NCBI RefSeq assembly: GCF_900109855.1
Contig: NZ_FOBO01000003.1
Coordinates: 124,001-188,000, forward strand
Length of the DNA stretch: 64,000 bases
Direction: 5' to 3'
From: Roseovarius tolerans
Lineage (GTDB): Bacteria; Pseudomonadota; Alphaproteobacteria; Rhodobacterales; Rhodobacteraceae
The notes under the pieces were generated by a model. That model searched no databases and was not told where the DNA came from. It saw only the letters and a program-made list of their open reading frames with translations. Position numbers and translations under genes: made by a program. Below are positions 53,832 to 62,958 of this stretch, one piece after another. The first letter of the stretch is position 1; each line of letters opens with the position of its first letter.

Positions 53832-54544
53832 CCGGCGTGGCCAATCTCTGGAGTTATCTTTCCACAACCCCTCTCTTGTGGCTGACCGCGACCATCCTCG
53901 CCTACCTCGCCGCGGATGCGATAGCCCGACGGCTGCACAACCATCCGCTCGCCAACCCGGTGATCCTCTCGGTCCTCATCATCGCACCGGTGCTCTGGGT
54001 CACGAAGACAGAGTATGCGACCTATTTCGAAGGCGCGCAGTTCATTCACTTCCTGCTCGGCCCCGCGACGATCGCTCTCGCGCTGCCGCTCTGGGACAAC
54101 CGTGAGACCATCCGCACATCCGTCGCCCCGATCCTGCTGGCGCTCGTGGCCGGCTCGGTGACGGCCGCAGGCTCGGCCATCCTGCTGGCGCAGGCGTTTG
54201 GTCTTTCGACCGACGTGATCCTGTCGCTCGCGCCTAAATCGACGACCGCGCCGGTGGCACTCGGCATATCCGAAGCGGTTGGCGGCCTGCCGGCGCTGAC
54301 GGCGGTGCTGGTGATCCTGACCGGGATCATCGGCGCGGTGATCGTGACACCGCTGATGACCGTGCTGCGTATCAAGGACTGGCGCGCGCGGGGGTTCTCC
54401 GTCGGCCTGGCCTCACACGGAATCGGAACGGCGCGCGCCTTTCAGGTCAACCCGACGGCCGGGGCCTATGCCGGCATCGCGATGGCGCTGAATGCCCTGC
54501 TCACGAGCCTGATCGTGCCGGTGCTCGTGCGCTGGCTGATATGA
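53828..54544 (+). CDS. lrgB: LrgB family protein
   Basis: A 238-residue membrane protein with about seven segments. The start MTGVANLWSYLSTTPLLWLT shares ATGA with lrgA. The family core SLAPKSTTAPVALGISEAVG and SHGIGTARAFQVNPTAGAYA are intact. LrgA and LrgB probably form one membrane complex. In plants the fused homologue transports glycolate/glycerate, so a small-organic-acid export role is possible. It lies 110 bases upstream of the first Na/Pi cotransporter gene. Confidence 0.92.
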   Translation: MTGVANLWSYLSTTPLLWLTATILAYLAADAIARRLHNHPLANPVILSVLIIAPVLWVTKTEYATYFEGAQFIHFLLGPATIALALPLWDNRETIRTSVAPILLALVAGSVTAAGSAILLAQAFGLSTDVILSLAPKSTTAPVALGISEAVGGLPALTAVLVILTGIIGAVIVTPLMTVLRIKDWRARGFSVGLASHGIGTARAFQVNPTAGAYAGIAMALNALLTSLIVPVLVRWLI

Positions 54545-54621
54545 CGAGCCGGGCGGCCGCCCCCGCGCGGTCTCCGGTTCTGCCCATGTTCCTGACCTGT
54601 GGTCGTATTCTGCCGGAGGCG

Positions 54622-54638
54622 GCCACATTCTATGTGGC
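54622..54638 (+). promoter_or_regulatory. Perfect hairpin in the leader of the first NptA-like gene
   Basis: GCCACAT-TCT-ATGTGGC, 7 bp with a 3-base loop, ending 16 bases before the ATG and just before AAGGGG. It could be a weak terminator for lrgAB or a translational control element. It does not resemble a Pho box. Confidence 0.35.
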
Positions 54639-54654
54639 AAGGGGTTAACGATAC

Positions 54655-56220
54655 ATGTCGGAAACACTGACAGCACTGGGCGGGATCGGCCTGTTTCTTC
54701 TTGGCATGAAGATCATGACCGAGGCGCTGCGCGAGGCGGCGGGCTCGAACCTGCGTCGCTTGCTCGCACGGTTCACCACTACGCCGCTGCGGGGCGTGGT
54801 GAGCGGCGCGCTCACCACGGCGGTGATCCAATCATCCTCGGCCACCACGGTGATGACCGTGGGGTTCGTGGGGGCCGGGCTTCTGAGTTTCCCGCAGGCG
54901 CTCGGGGTGATCTACGGGGCCAATATCGGCACCACCGTGACCGGCTGGATCGTCTCTCTGGTCGGCTTCAAGCTGAAGCTGGGCGCGCTGGCGATGGGGC
55001 TCTTGTTCCTTGCGAGCCTCGCCCTCCTCCTGTCGCACGGGCGACTGGCACGGATCGGACGGATCGTGGCGGGCTTCTGCCTGCTCTTCATCGGGCTCGA
55101 CATGATGCAGGAGGGCATGTCCGGCGCCGCCGCCTGGATCACGCCCGAGCGCACACCAGGGCCGGGATTGGGCGGAATGCTGGCCATGGCCGCACTTGGC
55201 TTCGCGATCACGGTGGTGATGCAGTCGTCCTCGGCGGCCATCGCCGTGGTGCTGGTCTTGCTGAGCGGCGGCGCCTTGCCGCTGATCCAGGCCGCAGCGG
55301 CGGTCATCGGAATGAACCTGGGCACCACCGTGACCGCGCTGATTGCCACGATCGGCGGATCGCGCGCCATGCAACAGACCGCGATCGCGAACCTATTGTT
55401 CAACCTCGGGACCATGGTGCTGGCCTTTCCCATGCTGCTTTTGATCACCGGCCCGCTCGAAACGCTGGCCGCCCGCAGCGGAGCGGACACCGCGCTCGTG
55501 CTGTTTCACACCGCGTTCAACCTTCTGGGCACCCTCGTCTTTCTTCCCCTCACCGACCGTTTTGCCACGCTGGTGTCATCGCTGCGGCCGGACCTCGGCG
55601 CGCGCGCCCTCCCGGAACTGGACCGCCGCCTTCTGACGGACGAGGGTGCGGCGATTCAGGCTGCGCACGGTGCCATGACCTGGGCCGCGCGCGAAATTTT
55701 CGCGGCCTATGCGCTGGCCCTCGGACCACAAGGCGATGTGCGGCGGCTGTCATCACTCACCCCCCGTGTGACCCTCGCGCTCGAGGACCTGAAGGATTTC
55801 ATGGCCCGGATCTCGGTGCCACACGACAAACCCGCCGAAGCCGCCGCCTACGCGGCGCTGATGCACCAGGTCGACCACCTCGTGCGCCTGGTCGAACAGG
55901 CTGAACATCGCGGGTTCGCCCGCGTTCTGAAACATGATCTGGTCACACGGCGACCCGCCCGTTGGTTCGCCGCCTGCCTCTCGCCGACCCGGACGCTGGA
56001 GCTTGCCGCCATCGGCACGCACATGGCGCGCATGACCGCTTCGGTCTCGCACCGCTTCACCCGGCACCGGCGCGGCCTTCTGCTGGGCGAGCACGCAGGC
56101 CTCTATTCGGTGCAGGAGACCTTTCAGGCCACCGACGCGATACGGTGGCTCAGCCGGATCATGCATAACGTCCAGCGCGTCGGAGAATACGAACACGAGG
56201 TTCAAGACAGGTTGGGCTAG
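54655..56220 (+). CDS. Na/Pi cotransporter family protein
   Basis: A 521-residue protein. The N-terminal half has paired Na_Pi_cotrans repeats with QSSSATT (about 61) and QSSSAA (about 192) hairpins, the substrate and Na+ loops, and about eight membrane helices. The C-terminal region (about 350-520) is a PhoU-like helical domain. NptA proteins move phosphate with sodium, and several bacterial members are suspected exporters of excess phosphate. It is convergent with a second NptA-like gene 125 bases away, so two phosphate carriers sit in one locus. Confidence 0.88.
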   Translation: MSETLTALGGIGLFLLGMKIMTEALREAAGSNLRRLLARFTTTPLRGVVSGALTTAVIQSSSATTVMTVGFVGAGLLSFPQALGVIYGANIGTTVTGWIVSLVGFKLKLGALAMGLLFLASLALLLSHGRLARIGRIVAGFCLLFIGLDMMQEGMSGAAAWITPERTPGPGLGGMLAMAALGFAITVVMQSSSAAIAVVLVLLSGGALPLIQAAAAVIGMNLGTTVTALIATIGGSRAMQQTAIANLLFNLGTMVLAFPMLLLITGPLETLAARSGADTALVLFHTAFNLLGTLVFLPLTDRFATLVSSLRPDLGARALPELDRRLLTDEGAAIQAAHGAMTWAAREIFAAYALALGPQGDVRRLSSLTPRVTLALEDLKDFMARISVPHDKPAEAAAYAALMHQVDHLVRLVEQAEHRGFARVLKHDLVTRRPARWFAACLSPTRTLELAAIGTHMARMTASVSHRFTRHRRGLLLGEHAGLYSVQETFQATDAIRWLSRIMHNVQRVGEYEHEVQDRLG

Positions 56221-56344
56221 GCACTGATCCGCTCCGGACCCCCTCATGGCCATGGCCGCGCAGATCCGACCAACCGCGTGATGCGGGGACGGAGGCAAAA
56301 CCTCGACTTTCCGAACGCCATCCCGTCGAAGAAACCGGCAAAGC

Positions 56345-58003
56345 TCAGGACGATGCCAATCGGCTCTCGAGCAATTCTCCACGATCTTCCAGCACCGGAT
56401 AGGCAATCATCGCGAAAGAGGTGTTCAACATCTTCAGTGCGCGCAGCAGATCGAGATGGATCGCACTGGTTTCGAACGTCTCGGCCAGACCTTTGCGAAG
56501 CCGCTTGAGATGCCTGCGCTGCAGGTTCTGCTCCAGATCGCGAACCTGCTCCTTCTGCTCGACCAATTCCCGCGCAAGGCCGATATCTTCCGACATCAAC
56601 ACCGAGATCCCGTGCTGCACATTGCGCAACACCACGTCGTGAAAATCCGATAGCTCGCGCCACCCCTCGGGCGAGAACTCCAGGTTCTCTACATCCTTGG
56701 CCCGTGCGAGATCGACCATCTTGCGCGCGATCACATCCGCACCCGCCTCGAGGTTGACCGCGATCCCCGACAACTCGAAGGCGCGATTGCTGGTGTCCTC
56801 GTCCGGATCGTGGCTGCGCACACGCGAAAGGTATGTGCGAATATCGAGCGACATCTGGCTCAGGGCCTTCACCTCGGCGCGCTGCGCTTTCGCCGTGGCA
56901 TCATCATAGCGTTCGAACAAACCGATGCCGGTGCGCAGCATGATCTCGATGCGATGCGCCATTTCCACCAGTTCCCGCTGTGCGCAGCCAAACGCGCGCT
57001 TCGGCTGGTTCTGAACCGTCGGATCGAGCGCGCTGCGCGACGCGCCCTCCGCCTGCAACTGCGGCTCATCCGGCACGATCATCCTGGCCATCTTCATGAA
57101 GGGTCCGACCAGTGGCAGGCTGACCAGAAGCAGCACGACATTGAACGCCAGATGCACAAAGAGCGCCTGATGCCCTGCATTCATGTCCAGGCCGGCAAAC
57201 GGCAGGTCATGGTTCGCCAGCCACACCAACAGGGCACCAGCCCCGCCGCCGCGCAATACCAGGTTGCACCAGACAACCCGACGAACCGCGCTTTCGGCAT
57301 TGAGGGTCAGCACCACGGCGACGATCGAGCCGCCAAGATTGGCCCCGAGGACCATCGCGAACGCTACGTCCACGGGCATGACGCCCTCCGCCGCCAGCGT
57401 CGCGAATAGCAGCACGGCGGCCACGCTGGAATGAACCAGCCACGCAAAGAGCGCGGCGATCACGAAGGCCAGAAGCGCGTCCTCAGCCAGATAGAGCATG
57501 GCGACCTCAGCGCCCGACATGCCAGTCAGCGGAAGGCTCGCCTCGCGGATCAGGTCAAGCGACAGGAAAACCAGGGACAATCCGATCAGGATTCGCCCAA
57601 CCTGCCGCATCCGCCGGGCCGAACTGCGCAAGAAGATCATGACACCCGCCAGCAGCAAAACCGGCGTAACCACGGCAAGCTGCGAACTCAGCACCAAGGC
57701 GACGATCGCCGAGCCGAGATCGGCACCAAGCATGATCGCAAGGCCCGCCACGCTACCAATCGCGCCGGTCGTGACAAACCCCGCCATCAGCACCGCCACG
57801 GCGGTCGAGCTTTGCATCAGCACTGCCGTCGCCGCCCCCGACCCCGCCGCCGCGAGGCGGTTCGAGGTCGAGCGGCGCAGCCAGAGCCGCAGCTTGGCGC
57901 CAAGCGCCCGTTCAAACCCCGTGCGCACCAGCCGGACAGCCCAGATCAGCAGGGCCGCGGCTGCGGCCATGTTGACGACAAAGAGAACGGGTGTGCTTTC
58001 CAT
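56345..58003 (-). CDS. Na/Pi cotransporter family protein, last gene of the organophosphate unit
   Basis: A 552-residue Na/Pi_cotrans protein with MQSSTAVAVLMAGF (about 63-76) and HSSVAAVLLF as the two QSS-like loops; the second reads VHSSV instead of QSS, a divergent form. A PhoU-like helical region lies at about 340-530. It starts 45 bases after the metallophosphoesterase stop, so it is probably the last gene of the deoR-ugpCBAE-phosphoesterase unit. If the phosphoesterase frees phosphate from an imported ester, this carrier could balance Pi. Direction of transport is unknown. Confidence 0.83.
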   Translation of the reverse strand: MESTPVLFVVNMAAAAALLIWAVRLVRTGFERALGAKLRLWLRRSTSNRLAAAGSGAATAVLMQSSTAVAVLMAGFVTTGAIGSVAGLAIMLGADLGSAIVALVLSSQLAVVTPVLLLAGVMIFLRSSARRMRQVGRILIGLSLVFLSLDLIREASLPLTGMSGAEVAMLYLAEDALLAFVIAALFAWLVHSSVAAVLLFATLAAEGVMPVDVAFAMVLGANLGGSIVAVVLTLNAESAVRRVVWCNLVLRGGGAGALLVWLANHDLPFAGLDMNAGHQALFVHLAFNVVLLLVSLPLVGPFMKMARMIVPDEPQLQAEGASRSALDPTVQNQPKRAFGCAQRELVEMAHRIEIMLRTGIGLFERYDDATAKAQRAEVKALSQMSLDIRTYLSRVRSHDPDEDTSNRAFELSGIAVNLEAGADVIARKMVDLARAKDVENLEFSPEGWRELSDFHDVVLRNVQHGISVLMSEDIGLARELVEQKEQVRDLEQNLQRRHLKRLRKGLAETFETSAIHLDLLRALKMLNTSFAMIAYPVLEDRGELLESRLASS

Positions 58004-58048
58004 AAGGCTCCAAGGGGTTTGCCGATGCCGGCGCGCATCAGCGCGATT

Positions 58049-58852
58049 TCAGAAGATGAACGGACCTTCATCATATTCGAAGGGCAGTTCGGTCCAGACC
58101 CCGCCGGGGGCCGTGTCGATCAGGCCGCATCCGGTGGGCCCGGTCATGAAACCTGCCGGTGCATCCGCCCGCCGGTCAAACGCGAAGGCACTGCAACAGG
58201 CCGGGGCCGTCACGACCGGATGCCGCCCCAGCAGACCATGATACACACCATGCACATGCCCCGCCAAGACACGAACCGGTGCGCCGTGCCGATCAAGAAC
58301 GTCCCGCAGCGCGTCGGGATTTGCCAGGCCGATCGCATCCATGAAGCGGATGCCGGTCCGCAGCGGCGGGTGATGCAACGCCACGACGACCTGCAAGCCC
58401 CCGGCCCCGGTCAGCGCCTCGGACAATAGCGCGCGGCTCTCATCGCGCAAGGTGCCCCCACCCTGTCCCTCAATCAGCGTATCAAGCCCGACGATCCGGG
58501 TGTCGCCGATATCCGACACCCAGTCGATCAATCCGCGCGGCGCGATTTCAGGCAGGTCGGAAAACGCCAGCCTCAGCGTCTCGCGGCAGTCATGGTTGCC
58601 CGGGATCACAAGCAGCCTCTCTCCCAGCCGCTCCAGCTCTCGCTGCGCGATGGCGTAGCTCTCGGCGCTGCCATCATCGCTGATGTCGCCGGTCACCAAC
58701 ACCGCGTCGACGGGGCCGATCGCATCCATCCGCGCGCAGAGCGTCGTGATGGCCTCATGCAGCAGATGCCCGGTATCCAGCCGACCGGAGACAAGCTGCC
58801 CCCGCGCGACCGCGTGAAGATCCGAAATATGCAGCAACCGCGCCACGTTCAC
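58049..58852 (-). CDS. Metallophosphoesterase, GpdQ/CpdA-like phosphodiesterase
   Basis: A 267-residue calcineurin-like enzyme starting at GTG that overlaps the permease stop by 4 bases (GTGA). All metal motifs are present: LLHISDLHA (D-x-H), VTGDISDDG (GD), PGNHDCRE (GNHD), ALHHPPL (His) and LAGHVHGVY (GHxH). This is the class III phosphodiesterase family, which includes the cAMP enzyme CpdA and the glycerophosphodiesterase GpdQ. Its tight coupling to a Ugp-like transporter makes a glycerophosphodiester-type substrate more likely than cAMP. No signal peptide is seen, so it acts after import. Confidence 0.88.
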   Translation of the reverse strand: MNVARLLHISDLHAVARGQLVSGRLDTGHLLHEAITTLCARMDAIGPVDAVLVTGDISDDGSAESYAIAQRELERLGERLLVIPGNHDCRETLRLAFSDLPEIAPRGLIDWVSDIGDTRIVGLDTLIEGQGGGTLRDESRALLSEALTGAGGLQVVVALHHPPLRTGIRFMDAIGLANPDALRDVLDRHGAPVRVLAGHVHGVYHGLLGRHPVVTAPACCSAFAFDRRADAPAGFMTGPTGCGLIDTAPGGVWTELPFEYDEGPFIF

Positions 58853-59658
58853 TTGATCCCAGTGCGCAGAAAGGCCTGCACGAACTGCCGCTGAAATACC
58901 AGAAAGGCGATCAGCAGGGGGGCCACCGACATGATCGTCGCCGCCGAGATCACGCTGATATCGACGCCGTTCTCGGGTGCTGCAAAGATCGACAGCCCCA
59001 CCGTGAGCGGCCGTGTCTCGGGCGAATTGGTGACGATCAGCGGCCACAGGAAATTGTTCCAATGGGTCGAGACCGAGACCAGCGCATAGGCCAGATAGGT
59101 GGGCCGCGCGAGGGGCACATAGACCCGCCACAGGATCCCGAACCAGCCACAGCCCTCCACGCGCGCCGCCTCGTGCAGCTCGATCGGCACGCCTTTGAAC
59201 GCCTGCCTCATCAGGAAGATGCCGAAGGCCGACGCCATGTAGGGCATCCCCACTCCGAGGATCGTATCGAACAGGCCCAGCCGCGAGACCATCACGTAAA
59301 TCTCGACGATCAGCACCTCGGGCAGGATAAAAAGCTGCATCAGGACGAGCAGGAACACGACATCCCGCCCCGGGAACCGCACCTGCGCAAAGGCAAAGCC
59401 CGCCAACGTGGTGACGATGAATTGCCCGATCAGGATGACTGTGACCAAAAGAAAGGTGTTGAGGAAATACTTCAGCCACGGTGCCCCGGCCCAGGCGGTG
59501 CGGAAATTCTTCAGCGTCCAGGGCGCCGCAATGTTGAAATTCACCGCGTCCGAGGTCGTGTGAAACGCCGCCCAGAACGCGAAGACCAGTGGCGAGATCC
59601 AGATCACCGCCAGCAGCAGCGCGCCGAAGGTCTCGATATGTCTCGAAAGGCCGCTCAT
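58849..59658 (-). CDS. Carbohydrate/glycerol-phosphate ABC transporter permease (UgpE/MalG-like)
   Basis: A 269-residue permease with six membrane segments. The EAA loop EAARVEGCGWFGILWRVYVP is intact, and the start MSGLSRHIETFGALLLA overlaps the other permease stop by 4 bases. It forms the pore with the preceding MalF-like permease. It belongs to the CUT1 family, which includes sugar and sn-glycerol-3-phosphate importers. The assignment to UgpE rather than MalG rests on the operon context. Confidence 0.9.
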   Translation of the reverse strand: MSGLSRHIETFGALLLAVIWISPLVFAFWAAFHTTSDAVNFNIAAPWTLKNFRTAWAGAPWLKYFLNTFLLVTVILIGQFIVTTLAGFAFAQVRFPGRDVVFLLVLMQLFILPEVLIVEIYVMVSRLGLFDTILGVGMPYMASAFGIFLMRQAFKGVPIELHEAARVEGCGWFGILWRVYVPLARPTYLAYALVSVSTHWNNFLWPLIVTNSPETRPLTVGLSIFAAPENGVDISVISAATIMSVAPLLIAFLVFQRQFVQAFLRTGIK

Positions 59659-60548
59659 TGGTAATGCGTCCGCTTGTCGAGGATGGTGAACTTGACGCCC
59701 GCCACGATGCCCAGCACCAGCAGGATCAGGATCGTCATCGCCGCCGCCTGCGGCGCGTCGAAAAAGGCGAACGCCATCTCCCAGATGTAATACAGGATCA
59801 GCTTCGACGCGTCGTTCGGCCCGCCCTTGGTGAGGATGAAGAGATGATCGATCAGCTTGACCGAATTGATCAGCGCGTTGACCATGATGAAGAGCGTAGT
59901 CGGCATCAGGAGCGGCAGCACGATGCGCCGGGTATAGGTGAAACGGCTCGCCCCTTCGATATCGGCGGCTTCCTTGAGGTCTTCGGGAATGGTCTGAAGC
60001 GCCGCGAGGTAGAAGATCATGAAGAACCCGGCCTCTTTCCAGATCGTCACGATGATCACCGCCCAGAGCGCCGTCTCGGGCTGGCCCAGCCAGTTGACCG
60101 ATGGCAAACCGAACAGCGCCCCGATCTGATCCAGAACACCCAGACCCGGCGTGTAGAAGAACAGCCACAGATTGGCGGCGGCGATCATCGGCAGCACGGT
60201 CGGGGTGAAATAGGCGGTGCGCACGAAACCGCGCGCCGGGATCTTGGAATTGGCCCAGAGCGCCATGCCCAGTGCGATCGCGATGGAAATCGGGATCGTC
60301 GTCCCGGCATAGATCAGATTGTTCGTCGCCACCTTCCAGAAGGTCGGATCGGCAAAGAGATCGGCGTAGTTCTCGGTGCCAACAAACTCGGTCGGACGCC
60401 GCCGCGTTCCACGGCTGAACAGGGACGTCCAGAGCGTTGCCATCGAGGGGTAAAAGGCAAAGGCCGTCAACAGGATCGCGGCGGGCGACAGCAGGAGCCA
60501 GCCGTAAATCGCCTTTCTGCGGCGCTCGATGTTCACTTGGGTCGGCAT
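59655..60548 (-). CDS. Carbohydrate/glycerol-phosphate ABC transporter permease (UgpA/MalF-like)
   Basis: A 297-residue permease with six membrane segments and the loop EAADIEGASRFTYTRRIVLP. The first segment is ERRRKAIYGWLLLSPAAILL, typical of UgpA-like permeases. It overlaps the following permease gene by 4 bases and follows the binding-protein gene by 76 bases. It pairs with the UgpE-like permease. Confidence 0.9.
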   Translation of the reverse strand: MPTQVNIERRRKAIYGWLLLSPAAILLTAFAFYPSMATLWTSLFSRGTRRRPTEFVGTENYADLFADPTFWKVATNNLIYAGTTIPISIAIALGMALWANSKIPARGFVRTAYFTPTVLPMIAAANLWLFFYTPGLGVLDQIGALFGLPSVNWLGQPETALWAVIIVTIWKEAGFFMIFYLAALQTIPEDLKEAADIEGASRFTYTRRIVLPLLMPTTLFIMVNALINSVKLIDHLFILTKGGPNDASKLILYYIWEMAFAFFDAPQAAAMTILILLVLGIVAGVKFTILDKRTHYQ

Positions 60549-60624
60549 CTTGGCCCTTCTGCGAAGTCAAATACCGGCGCCAGGCATGTGCCCGACGCCG
60601 GAGAAGTGGAATACCGGTCTAGTG

Positions 60625-61881
60625 TTACCGGTAGTCCTTCAACAGCCGCTCGGCAGCGGCCTGTGCCTCGGCCAGCGCATCGGCGGGCGATTTGCTGCCT
60701 GTCAAAGCCGCCTGAATGGCGTTGTTGAGCCCGTCACGCACGCGCGCCGTCTCGAAGGTCGAGAACTCGGCGACGGCGTTCTCAAGCTGGTTGCGCGCCA
60801 CCAATGCAGGCGGGAACTCTTCCGTGTAGGCCTTCAGCGCCTCGGTTTCATAGGCGGCGGGCGACACGCCCATGTAACCCGTGGAGATCGACCATTCAGC
60901 CGCCTGCTCGGGTGCTGTCATGAACTTGATCAGCTTGAGCGCGGCGGCACGTTCCTCGTCGGTGGTGTCCTCGAAGACATAGAAATTGCCGCCACCGGTG
61001 GGCGAGCCGGGCCGCTCCCGGGCGGGCAGTTCGGCCACGCCGAAGTCAAACTCGGCACCGTTCTTGACCGCCGTGAGGTTGCCGGTGGAATGCCACATCA
61101 TCGCGGTCTGCCCTTCCAGAAACGCCTGCCGCAGCGTGCCCCATTCGACCGTGCCCTCGGGCATGATGCCATGCTCGGTCGAGAGCGACTTCCAGAATTC
61201 CAGCGTCTCGACAACCGCCGGGTCGTCGAAATAGGTCTCAAGCCCGTCGCCGGACATCAGTTCCTTACCGTTCTGGATCGCCAGCGCCTGGAACATCCAG
61301 TAGGGATACCCGGTCGAGGGGATCATCAGACCGTAGGTGTCGCCCTCGGTCAGCGTCTTGCCCATGCTCACCATCTCGTCCCATGTGGCGGGCGGCGCGT
61401 CAGGGTCGAGACCGGCGGCACGGAACATGTCCTTGTTGTAATACGCCACGATGGTCGAACGCTGGAACGGGACGCCCCATGTCTTGCCCTCGATCCGGCT
61501 GTTGGCCATCAGCGCGGGGTAAAAACTGTTCAGCCAAGCCGCATCCACGCCCTCGATATCCTCGAAGGCGACGATGCGTTCCTGCTCGATCAGGTCATAG
61601 GCGTCGATGGAGAACATCACCGCCAATTGCGCAGGCTCGCCTGAGGCGATGGCCGACAACGCGCGCACGCGGGTGTCGTCGTAGTTGCCCGAATAGATCG
61701 CGTTGACCTTGATCTCGGGGTTAGCCTCCTCGAATTTGGCGACGATACCATCGACCACCTCGGTCAGCGCACCGCCCACCGCAATCGGGTAATACATCGT
61801 CAGTTCGGTTTCCGCGGCCACCGGTGCGGCGGTCAGTGCCGTGAATGCGGTTGCCAGACTTATCTTCCTGATCGTGTTCAT
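60625..61881 (-). CDS. Extracellular solute-binding protein (UgpB-like)
   Basis: A 418-residue periplasmic protein with a signal peptide (about 1-24, ending APVAAE). It starts MNTIRKISLATAFTALTAAP at 61881. TELTMYYPIAVGGALTEVVD resembles the mature start of UgpB, and GGGNFYVFEDTTDEERAAALK near residue 305 matches the region that contacts the glycerol-phosphate in UgpB. It is the specificity determinant of this importer. Family resemblance favours sn-glycerol-3-phosphate or a glycerophosphodiester; a sugar ligand is not excluded. Confidence 0.88.
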   Translation of the reverse strand: MNTIRKISLATAFTALTAAPVAAETELTMYYPIAVGGALTEVVDGIVAKFEEANPEIKVNAIYSGNYDDTRVRALSAIASGEPAQLAVMFSIDAYDLIEQERIVAFEDIEGVDAAWLNSFYPALMANSRIEGKTWGVPFQRSTIVAYYNKDMFRAAGLDPDAPPATWDEMVSMGKTLTEGDTYGLMIPSTGYPYWMFQALAIQNGKELMSGDGLETYFDDPAVVETLEFWKSLSTEHGIMPEGTVEWGTLRQAFLEGQTAMMWHSTGNLTAVKNGAEFDFGVAELPARERPGSPTGGGNFYVFEDTTDEERAAALKLIKFMTAPEQAAEWSISTGYMGVSPAAYETEALKAYTEEFPPALVARNQLENAVAEFSTFETARVRDGLNNAIQAALTGSKSPADALAEAQAAAERLLKDYR

Positions 61882-61923
61882 GGTTTTCTCCCTTGAATTA
61901 AACACGGTATTCCAGACGTAAGG

Positions 61924-62958
61924 TCACCCCGTCACGCCATTCGGATGCCGTAGCCTGTTTCCCTCCACGTCGAAGAAATGCAGGTCTTCATCGGCAAAAT
62001 CGATTTCGAGATCCTCGCCCGCCGGGATGTTGCGCAATCCCGGCATCGAAATGGTCAGCCCGTTCGCCCTCGGATGTGTCAGCCCCACAAAGGTCTCGGA
62101 ACCGAGGAATTCACATTCGGAAACCCGGCATTTCAGCCGCCCCTTGCCCGGCTCTGCGAGGCGCAGGCTTTCGGCGCGCAGGCCGATGGTGCTGGCCGCC
62201 TCGTAGCCCGGGACCGCCGCGCCCTCGATCAACGCCATCGGCGGGGCGCCGACGAATTCGGCCACGAACGTAGTGGCTGAGCGGTAATACAGATCCTCCG
62301 GCGCGCCGGTCTGCTGAATGCGCCCGTCCTTCATCAGCACCACCATGTCGGCCATGCTCATGGCTTCGGTCTGATCATGGGTCACGTAAATCACCGTGAT
62401 CCCCAGATCGACTTGCAACTTCTTGATATCCTTGCGCACTGAGGCGCGCAGCTTGGCGTCGAGATTGCTGAGCGGCTCGTCCATCAGGCAGAGCGGCTGG
62501 TTCGCGACGATGGCGCGCGCCAGCGCTACGCGCTGCCGCTGTCCGCCCGACAATTCAGCCGGCTTGCGCGCCTCATAGCCCAGAAGCCCGGTGATCTCGA
62601 GCGCGCGGTGCAGCTTCTCGCGCCGCTCAGCGGCCCTCACCCTGCGCACCTTGAGCCCGAAAACCACGTTCTCGGCCACGCTCAGATGCGGAAAGAGCGC
62701 GTAGGACTGAAACACCATCGACAGATTGCGCTCCGAGGGGGCGGCAGTGGTCACGTCCCGGCCATCGATGAGAATCCGCCCCTCGTCCGGCAGCTCCAGC
62801 CCGGACAACAGCCGCAGCGTCGTCGACTTGCCGCATCCCGACGGCCCCAGCAGCGCCACGAACGACCCGCGCGGGATCGACAGCGAGACATGCTCGACGC
62901 CAAGCTGCCCGTTCCAGCGCTTGGCGACATCCTGCACCTCGACGAACGCGTCCGGCAT
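61924..62958 (-). CDS. ABC transporter ATP-binding protein (UgpC/MalK-like)
   Basis: A 344-residue ATPase with a C-terminal TOBE/regulatory domain. The start MPDAFVEVQDVAKRW overlaps the deoR stop by one base (TGATG). Walker A GPSGCGKST (about 38-46), signature LSGGQRQRVALARA, Walker B LCLMDEPLSNLDA and switch His VTHDQTEAM are present. The TOBE region (about 240-340) resembles UgpC. It powers the two permeases. Such ATPases can also be inhibited by EIIA or by intracellular phosphate, as known for UgpC. Confidence 0.93.
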   Translation of the reverse strand: MPDAFVEVQDVAKRWNGQLGVEHVSLSIPRGSFVALLGPSGCGKSTTLRLLSGLELPDEGRILIDGRDVTTAAPSERNLSMVFQSYALFPHLSVAENVVFGLKVRRVRAAERREKLHRALEITGLLGYEARKPAELSGGQRQRVALARAIVANQPLCLMDEPLSNLDAKLRASVRKDIKKLQVDLGITVIYVTHDQTEAMSMADMVVLMKDGRIQQTGAPEDLYYRSATTFVAEFVGAPPMALIEGAAVPGYEAASTIGLRAESLRLAEPGKGRLKCRVSECEFLGSETFVGLTHPRANGLTISMPGLRNIPAGEDLEIDFADEDLHFFDVEGNRLRHPNGVTG

